This document shows, piece after piece, positions 58,852 to 64,000 of a DNA stretch of 64,000 nt; the stretch's first letter is position 1, and each line of letters begins with the position of its first letter. The position numbers and the translations under genes are program-made. The notes under the pieces are model-generated. The model had not been told where the DNA came from and ran no database searches. It was given only the letters and a program-made list of their open reading frames with translations. Source of the DNA: Vitis vinifera (taxonomy: Eukaryota > Streptophyta > Magnoliopsida > Vitales > Vitaceae); contig NC_081811.1 in NCBI RefSeq assembly GCF_030704535.1, positions 3,550,501-3,614,500 on the forward strand, written 5' to 3'.

Positions 58852-60063
58852 TGTTAGCCCAAGGGTTCTCCTAATCAGGTTTTGATGATAACAAACCGTG
58901 GTTAAGTGACTAATTGCTTTAAATTGTTAAGAATCTCAGGTATAATCTCAAGGATCAAACGAATACGGGATAAAGACCATTTGGAAGACTTGTGATCATA
59001 GGAAATGAATGTAAGATGATAGCATGAGTGCACTTAGGATGTTCATACATTTTCATGCATCTTAGAAAACTCGGTTTATTCTTTAAAACTTGATTTTCTT
59101 TAAAACCCGAGTTTTATCAAATATACCTTAGGCAAATTGACTCAAAATTGACATATTAACTCTCCTAAAGACCTTGCCTAAGTATTGGAAAAGAAAGAAA
59201 TAAAAAAGGATAGGTTTTCAGGGCCAAAAGGCTCATCCGGTCGAGGCTATGGCCAACCGGCTCAACCGGTTGGGGAACCGGTCGACCGGTTTCCCTTGTC
59301 CGGTCGAGGTCCGGTCGAGGGAGACACAAAAACTTTCTCTCTCTCCCAGTAGCTTCCTCTTCCCGGTCGAGCCTCACCCTTTGTCCGGTCGAGGTCCGGT
59401 CGAAGTCCGGTCGAGGCAACGGTAACCTGCTATGCATTAAATGCTCCAACGGCTAGTGATCCGGTCGACCCTTTGCTCGTCCGGTCGAGGCTACTTTCTG
59501 CTGTTTTTGTCTCCCGAGCTTAGAAACCTATAAATTGAGAGCTCCTATTCATTTATGACCAAGAGAACAATTGCATTCAAAGCCTACCTACCTGTTCTTG
59601 ATCAAAAAGCTCTCATCTTCTTTCTTAGTGCATTAAACCATCAATTGCATATTCTTAGTGCACTCTTGCAATTCATCCTAGCTTTCTCTTGTACTTGAGC
59701 CTTCCTTAAGCTAGGTTGAGAGTTTCATCCTTGTGTAAACTGAGTGTGAAAGCCTTCAAGTGGTTCAAATCTTGAAGAGATTGTGTAAGAGCCCATTGGA
59801 GCCGGAATCCAAGTGTAAGACGATTGAAAGCTTGATTGTAACTTCAAGTTAGTGGAACCCTCACTCGGTTAGGAGATTGAGGAGAGTGGACGTAGGCAAG
59901 GGTGTGCCGAACCACTATAAATCTGAGTTTGAATTCTCTACCTTTATCTCTTTCCTTTATTTATTTTGTGCATATATTGTTGTGTGGAAAAAGATTTTGA
60001 AAAACCCAATTCACCCCCCCTTTTGGGTATTTTCCTTAATTATTCATAGCCTTTGTTATATCA
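58852..60063 (+). mobile_element. solo LTR (probable Copia type), 1,212 bp
   Basis: It starts TGTTAGCCCAAGGG, ends TTGTTATATCA and is flanked by the 5-bp duplication GGTTG (58847-58851 and 60064-60068). A TATA-like CCTATAAATTG lies at 59527, and AATTCACCCCCC near the 3' end is typical of plant Copia LTRs. There is no internal region or partner LTR, so it is the product of LTR-LTR recombination. The intact 5-bp repeats suggest it is fairly young and certainly younger than the MULE that contains it. Confidence 0.85.
59237..59491 (+). repeat. ten CCGGTCGA motifs within the solo LTR
   Basis: CCGGTCGA(GG) occurs ten times in 255 bases, including the palindrome ACCGGTCGACCGGT at about 59278. The block is GC-rich in an AT-rich surround and lies upstream of the LTR TATA-like site, as expected for an enhancer-like U3 repeat. 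Confidence 0.85.
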
Positions 60064-60540
60064 GGTTGATTTCTTCTCATTTTCTGATGACGATGACGAG
60101 GTTTCAAAACTTGGCTTTCTTTCACTTCTTTTTTTCCCAAAATTTTATACCTCTTTTGTTTCGTATTTTTCATCACCGATTTTTTTTTTCCTCCATTTTC
60201 ATGAACTAAATCAACACACAATATCAAAAAGATGAAAAATAGGGTTTGATTGAAAAAAAATAAAAATGAACCAAAATAAGACACTTAGGGTTTCTTCTCA
60301 TTTCATGGATGAAGATTCATATGTACAGTTCGAAAAACTAAAATCAAAACAATGAAACTTACTTTCTGTTTTTTCTTTATGTTGTGTTGCCTTTTTGTTC
60401 TCTTGCAATAAACGAAAAAATCCTTCGTGATTTCTTTCTCGCAGGTTAATAGATGGAACAAATGGGTTTGCAGGGTAAGGAAGAGACACAACACAAGGGA
60501 AAATTGGAGTTAGAGGGAAAATGGGCTGAAAAGATAGCTA

Positions 60541-60643
60541 AGGGGGTATTTTTGTCAAAATTTGGTCATTTTTTAAACTTAAATAAGTGAGGGGTTAGTT
60601 TTGCAATATTGAGGGATTTTTGTCCCTTTTAATCGGTTATCCC
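60541..60643 (-). repeat. right terminal inverted repeat of the MULE
   Basis: Reverse complement begins GGGATAACCGATTAAAAGGG and matches the left TIR over about 100 bases. Confidence 0.9.
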
Positions 60644-60652
60644 AAAAAACAA

Positions 60653-61354
60653 TCATAAAAAACTCCATTTGAAATCCCAACAAAAAACAAAAATAGAAAT
60701 CTCCAACAAAAATTCGAAACCTTGATCAAATCCCAAAGCAAAAACCTAATAAAAACCAAGTGCAAAAAACTCTTGAACAAAAAATAAAAACAAAAATCTC
60801 CAATAAAAAATAATTGTAAAAAACTCTCAACCATAAAAAACCCTCCCAAAAAACATGAACATAGATATATTAAAGAATAAGTTTTATATATTTAATTATT
60901 TTTTCTTTATACCAAAAATATATGTATGTTATGTGTTAACATATATGATTTCACCCACCGATTCACGACTAGGAATGGCAACGGGCGGGTTTGGGACGGG
61001 TCACCCCTATCCCATTCCCGTCCCAAAATATTTAGTTATTTCCCAAACCCGTCCCAAACCCGGGGCGGGGCGGGGCGGGGCGTTCCCATCCCCGTTATGG
61101 AGTTAAAATTAAATCCCATCCCTGGCCCGTTCCGACCCGGGTATGTGTTGGCGGGGCGGGGCGGGGCGGGGCGGGGCGGGGCTGTGCTGTGCTGGGCTGG
61201 GCTGGTCTGTGCTGGGCTATGCTGGGCTGGGGTTTTCATCTTTTGTTGATTTGAAGATGTACGTCAGATTAATTTGGATAGTCATAGGAGATGAATTTGC
61301 ATGATATAAGACTAATATACAAATGTGTTCAAAATTCTATGGAAAGCCATTTAC
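60653..61354. other. gene-free junction between MULE and gene-fragment block
   Basis: 60650-60860 is A-rich on the plus strand (TTTTTG-type repeats in reverse). 60969-61232 is a GC-rich low-complexity block, described separately. 61240-61354 shows no feature. Confidence 0.35.
60969..61232 (+). repeat. G-rich block with (GGGGC)n and (GCTGG)n runs
   Basis: GGCAACGGGCGGGTTTGGG opens a stretch with two (GGGGC)n runs (61061-61082, about 4 units; 61151-61182, about 6 units). It ends in a GCTGTGCTGGGCTGG run to about 61232. Consecutive G4 tracts could form G-quadruplexes on the plus strand. It codes for nothing recognisable. Confidence 0.85.
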
Positions 61355-61821
61355 ATGATATAAGAGCAGGCCCATCCTATGGCTCCATTAGAGCTGAGAA
61401 ATATTCATACAAGGCCTTTCGATCATGATCCATATTCTTGTCATTTTGCCATGCTTCAGGTATCATCATCATGACAGCTTCGGGGAGACTTTTACCTGCT
61501 CGAACCAGAAGCTCAAGAACGCCATCAAAAGCTCCTATAAAGCAAACAAAATTCAAACACAAGCCAGTTAAAAAAGGCATGAAAATGCACCTGCATGCTT
61601 CCACCAATGATTCATGTATTCATAGGAATTAGATAGTAAAACACATGGATTCATACTTGTATTGATATATATCAATGACTGTGCATATATATACAAAATG
61701 TTGAATTACAATCTAACCTGAATCAAATGAGCTGGCATCTACAATGGGTAGAAGCTTCCTCATCTCATTCTTTGATAGGCCAAGTTCCTTGCACTTCAAT
61801 AGACCCTCACGTGCCTTCATC
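61355..61821 (-). pseudogene. NADH-dependent glutamate synthase fragment (two exons)
   Basis: Exon-like pieces 61718-61821 ([34 protein letters not shown]) and ~61355-61534 ([47 protein letters not shown]) match adjacent exons of NADH-GOGAT, from its class II glutamine amidotransferase half. The intron between them, with GT and AG borders, is retained. A Trp codon in EPWDGPALIS is TAG at 61377-61379, and homology ends soon after. The full enzyme has over 2,000 residues, so this is a small captured genomic piece, not a gene. It is on the same strand as the kinesin and S12 fragments next to it. Confidence 0.88.
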
Positions 61822-61839
61822 CTGAAAAAAGAAAACATG

Positions 61840-62520
61840 CGGCATCAACCCAACATTTCTTCAATTGTTCTAGAATGGAAAATTAATTAATTAGACTAAC
61901 AAAAAAATACAAAGAATTGACAAGGTCACAGAGACGCAATGTGCTTCAATTGTTTAGAAATATATGTTTGCTCTTACAAGATAGTATAATATTCTCAACA
62001 ATTATCTCAGAGAATATGTAGCTAAACTACCCCAAACCATTGTTGTTGTTGACAATCAAAACAAATATCATGGCACCAACAGTACAACACAAATAAATTG
62101 ATTTACTACTACTGCTGGAAAAAGAGCCCTTTCATGTCATTCTTTCCAATTTATGAAATTTTGAGCAGCCTTAGTTTATTATAGAGAAAATTTTGAGGCA
62201 AAGTTCTCTGAGACGCAAAATAAGAAATGGAATTCTCCTTATGATATCATATTACCATGTAATGTTTGGCATTTCAGAAGCAGACTCCTCCTTGAGATAG
62301 AAAATCAAGGCCATTTAGTATCAAGACCAAGAAAAGCAATAACTTTTGCAAGAAAATGGTATAACATCTCAATTGTTGGTATTAAATCTATACTCAGGAT
62401 TATTAACTTTTTAATGCAATTTCAAGGAAAATATAAGATTTCTACCGCAAGGATTCTTCACAAACTTTTTTAGAGTACAAAGAAACAGAAAGAAAAGAGA
62501 AAATGTGCAGGAGCTCTTAT
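61840..62520. other. spacer between captured fragments
   Basis: No coding homology is seen. It may include intron sequence carried along with the kinesin or GOGAT pieces. Confidence 0.3.
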
Positions 62521-62527
62521 AGCCTAC

Positions 62528-62826
62528 CTCCTTGTGACAACTCCAGGCTGAGTTCCTGTAACTAGCAAATCTCGTATTTGCTCATTATAAACTTCTAGGA
62601 CACTAACAGATATATCATATCGGAATTGCTGCTGCCGCTCCTTGATAATGTGAAACAGCTCTTCAAGAGTCCTAAAGTTAACTCCACGAGCTTCATCAGT
62701 GCCCTCCATTGTGAAAGTCTTCCCTGTTCCAGTCTGCCCATAAGCAAATATACAGACATTGTACCCATCTAGAACTGAGGCTGCAAATGGTGCAGTGTCT
62801 TCAAAAACATCAGCTGTTCAAACATC
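62528..62826 (-). pseudogene. kinesin-14 motor-domain exon fragment
   Basis: One exon of a plant kinesin-14 motor: VFEDTAPFAASVLDGYNVCI, FAYGQTGTGKTFTMEGTDEA (P-loop GQTGTGKT), RGVNFRTLEELFHIIKER, YDISVSVLEVYNEQIRDLL and PGVVTRR. It keeps an acceptor (CACAG at 62827) and a donor (AG|GTAGGC at 62528). One TGA lies near its 5' end, before TADVFEDT. The rest of the ~340-residue motor, with switch I, switch II and the neck, is missing on both sides. It is a captured exon, not a gene. Confidence 0.88.
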
Positions 62827-62994
62827 CTGTGCGAAAACAGAAACAAATCCAAAAGATAAAAATTCAAATAAATACATTCTGAGCATGGGTGGCAGCATGG
62901 GTATTAGGAAGTTTGGGGTATGAAGAGATGGATGTGAATGAGGAGTAATGAAATAATGGAATGGGTAAGGAAAAAACACGCAAAGCAGATCAGC

Positions 62995-63282
62995 CTATTC
63001 ACCAAGAGTTTTAGCACTAGGCACTGATATAAGGCTGATATTATGGTCAGCACAAAGCGCTTTGACGAGTTTAATATAGTCAGGCTGGTTGCAGTCCTCT
63101 GCCAATACACAGAGCTGGGCAGCATGTTTCTCAATCGCCTTAGCACCTTCATGGAGGCCTCGTACAAGTCCACCATTAGCCAATGATTTCCTCAGGACAA
63201 GTTGCAAGGCTGTCATGAGGTCCAAGGTCTCACCTGGAGGGGCACCAGCAGCCTCAACCATAACAGATTCATCTCCAGACAT
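62995..63282 (-). pseudogene. 40S ribosomal protein S12 (eS12) 5' fragment
   Basis: From ATG at 63282, 95 codons match eS12: MSGDESVMVEAAG, LDLMTALQLVLRKSLANGG, LVRGLHEGAKAIEKHAAQLC, LAEDCNQPDYIKLVKALCAD and SVPSAKTLGE. The frame then ends in TAG (62995-62997), where functional copies continue with a Trp (EWAGLCKI) for about 45 more residues. Sequence after the stop (GCTGATCTGC) looks like a mutated coding or exon-end continuation. The remaining third of the protein is not found downstream. Upstream of the ATG there is ~45 bases of leader-like sequence. It is a broken copy; the full-length reading up to residue 95 suggests it is fairly young. Confidence 0.88.
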
Positions 63283-63329
63283 TTTTCTCAGTGTAAGTTC
63301 ACAGATGAGAAGCGTCCTTCCTAGATGAT

Positions 63330-64000
63330 CCTGGTATGCAAGCTCTGAACAACAAAATACAGATAGAGTAGCGACGAAGAATACTTCTTTTGTCCCCTTC
63401 AACTCATTTTCCGCTTAGACACTTTCTCCTCCTCTCATCCTCAGATGACCTTTCTTCTTTCAAGGGTATCTCTTCTCTTAGAACCCGTATAATGGATAGA
63501 ACAGAGGTGGCCTCAACAATGAAGAAAAAAAATGCATGAAAACAGAGCACGGAGGGAAACAAATAAAAAGGTCTTCAAAGGAAGATTCACATCATGAGTC
63601 ATCCGTGAACTTACCTCCCATCCAAAAGACATTCTGAGCATGCCACAGAACTTACCTCCCATTAAACAACACATCAAACCAACAAGCTAATCCATGCACT
63701 CGAGCCCACAAGGGATATGAACTTCAGTGGGATTTCAATTTCATACAACTCTTCTTCCTGCAGAACAAATCAAGAGATACCTGTGATGACTAGTGGAATG
63801 TTGTCAACCAACAAGCATAAAAAGGCAACCAACCTTTTTCCAGAGAAAATAAAAATGAATCAAGCAGCTCACTCCAAAAACACCAAGGCCATGGATCCAA
63901 GGCACTCCACTATGCTCCCATCTTTCTATTCAGCTTGATATTATCTTAAGATATTCAAAACTATGGGGGATAGGAGTTCACATGAAGTCGAGATAAGGCT
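63330..64000. other. unassigned window end
   Basis: ACTTACCTCCCAT occurs twice (about 63612 and 63652). No gene, RNA or transposon end is recognised. The outer end of the gene-fragment element may lie here or beyond the window. Confidence 0.3.

Larger units (their letters stand above)
51937..60643 (+). mobile_element. 8.7-kb Mutator-like transposon (MULE) with Ulp1 cargo
   Basis: Terminal inverted repeats of ~100 bp (51937-52041 and 60541-60643) share long identical blocks such as AAAAGGGACAAAAATCCCTC. A 9-bp direct repeat flanks them: AAAAAATAA (51928-51936) and AAAAAACAA (60644-60652), one mismatch, the size typical of Mutator. Inside are a mudrA-type transposase on the plus strand, a 74-bp hairpin satellite array, and on the minus strand a DUF1985 plus Ulp1-like protease gene, the cargo known from Ulp1-carrying (Kaonashi-type) MULEs. 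A 1.2-kb solo LTR is nested near the right end. Both genes are interrupted, so the copy is not autonomous, but the ends look usable in trans. The mismatch in the target repeat and the TIR divergence indicate moderate age. Confidence 0.9.

Noticed and set aside
59165-60209. Open frames within the solo LTR (94 and 110 codons)
   Set aside because: They arise from the CCGGTCGA repeats and T-rich LTR sequence. LTRs of this kind are non-coding.
60926-61249. Gly/Ala-Gly-rich 107-codon frame
   Set aside because: It is a translation of (GGGGC)n and GCTGG repeats, not a gene.
62995-63402. Functional ribosomal protein S12 gene
   Set aside because: The last third is missing, a stop replaces the conserved Trp, and it sits beside other gene fragments. 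Treated as a broken copy.

Overview
This is nuclear DNA of a flowering plant: AT-rich and intron-rich, with a long 5'UTR-type leader exon, telo-box promoters, L1 LINEs, a tRNA-derived SINE, MITEs, a large Mutator-like transposon (MULE) and LTR relics. Protein similarity and the repeat families point to a woody eudicot, most likely grapevine (Vitis). The species is inferred, not proven.

Layout. 0-8 kb is gene-poor: relics of Gypsy-type LTRs surround a broken plastidial pyruvate kinase copy. 8.3-14 kb is a two-exon gene of unknown function whose 5-kb intron holds a PIF/Harbinger-type MITE and a 5'-truncated L1. 15.7-49.9 kb is the gene-rich core: MZM1/LYRM7 (+), a PPAN/SSF-type Brix protein (-), a pectin methylesterase inhibitor-like protein (+), a membrane-anchored UDP-glucuronate decarboxylase UXS (+), SmD2 (-), a monoacylglycerol lipase-like hydrolase (-) and OEP16-4 (-). 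Except for PPAN, this gene order matches what I remember of the Arabidopsis At3g62810-At3g62880 segment, so the core looks like conserved ancestral order with an extra gene. Intron-exon structures were rebuilt by hand, and every coding length closes in frame.

51.9-60.6 kb is one 8.7-kb MULE with ~100-bp terminal inverted repeats and a 9-bp target duplication. It carries a broken mudrA-type transposase and, on the opposite strand, a decayed DUF1985/Ulp1 protease gene. Between them lies an 11-copy, 74-bp hairpin satellite with a five-unit higher-order period. A solo LTR with its own 5-bp target duplication is nested inside the MULE. 61.3-63.3 kb holds fragments of three unrelated host genes (NADH-GOGAT, kinesin-14, ribosomal protein S12) on one strand, two of them with splice sites retained, as expected of DNA-level gene capture by a Helitron or Pack-type element.

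The genes serve unrelated housekeeping roles: complex III assembly, ribosome biogenesis, wall pectin and xylan precursor supply, splicing, lipid hydrolysis and organelle membrane transport. The most notable host feature is a U12-type AT-AC intron in the UXS gene, with donor, branch site and acceptor all visible.
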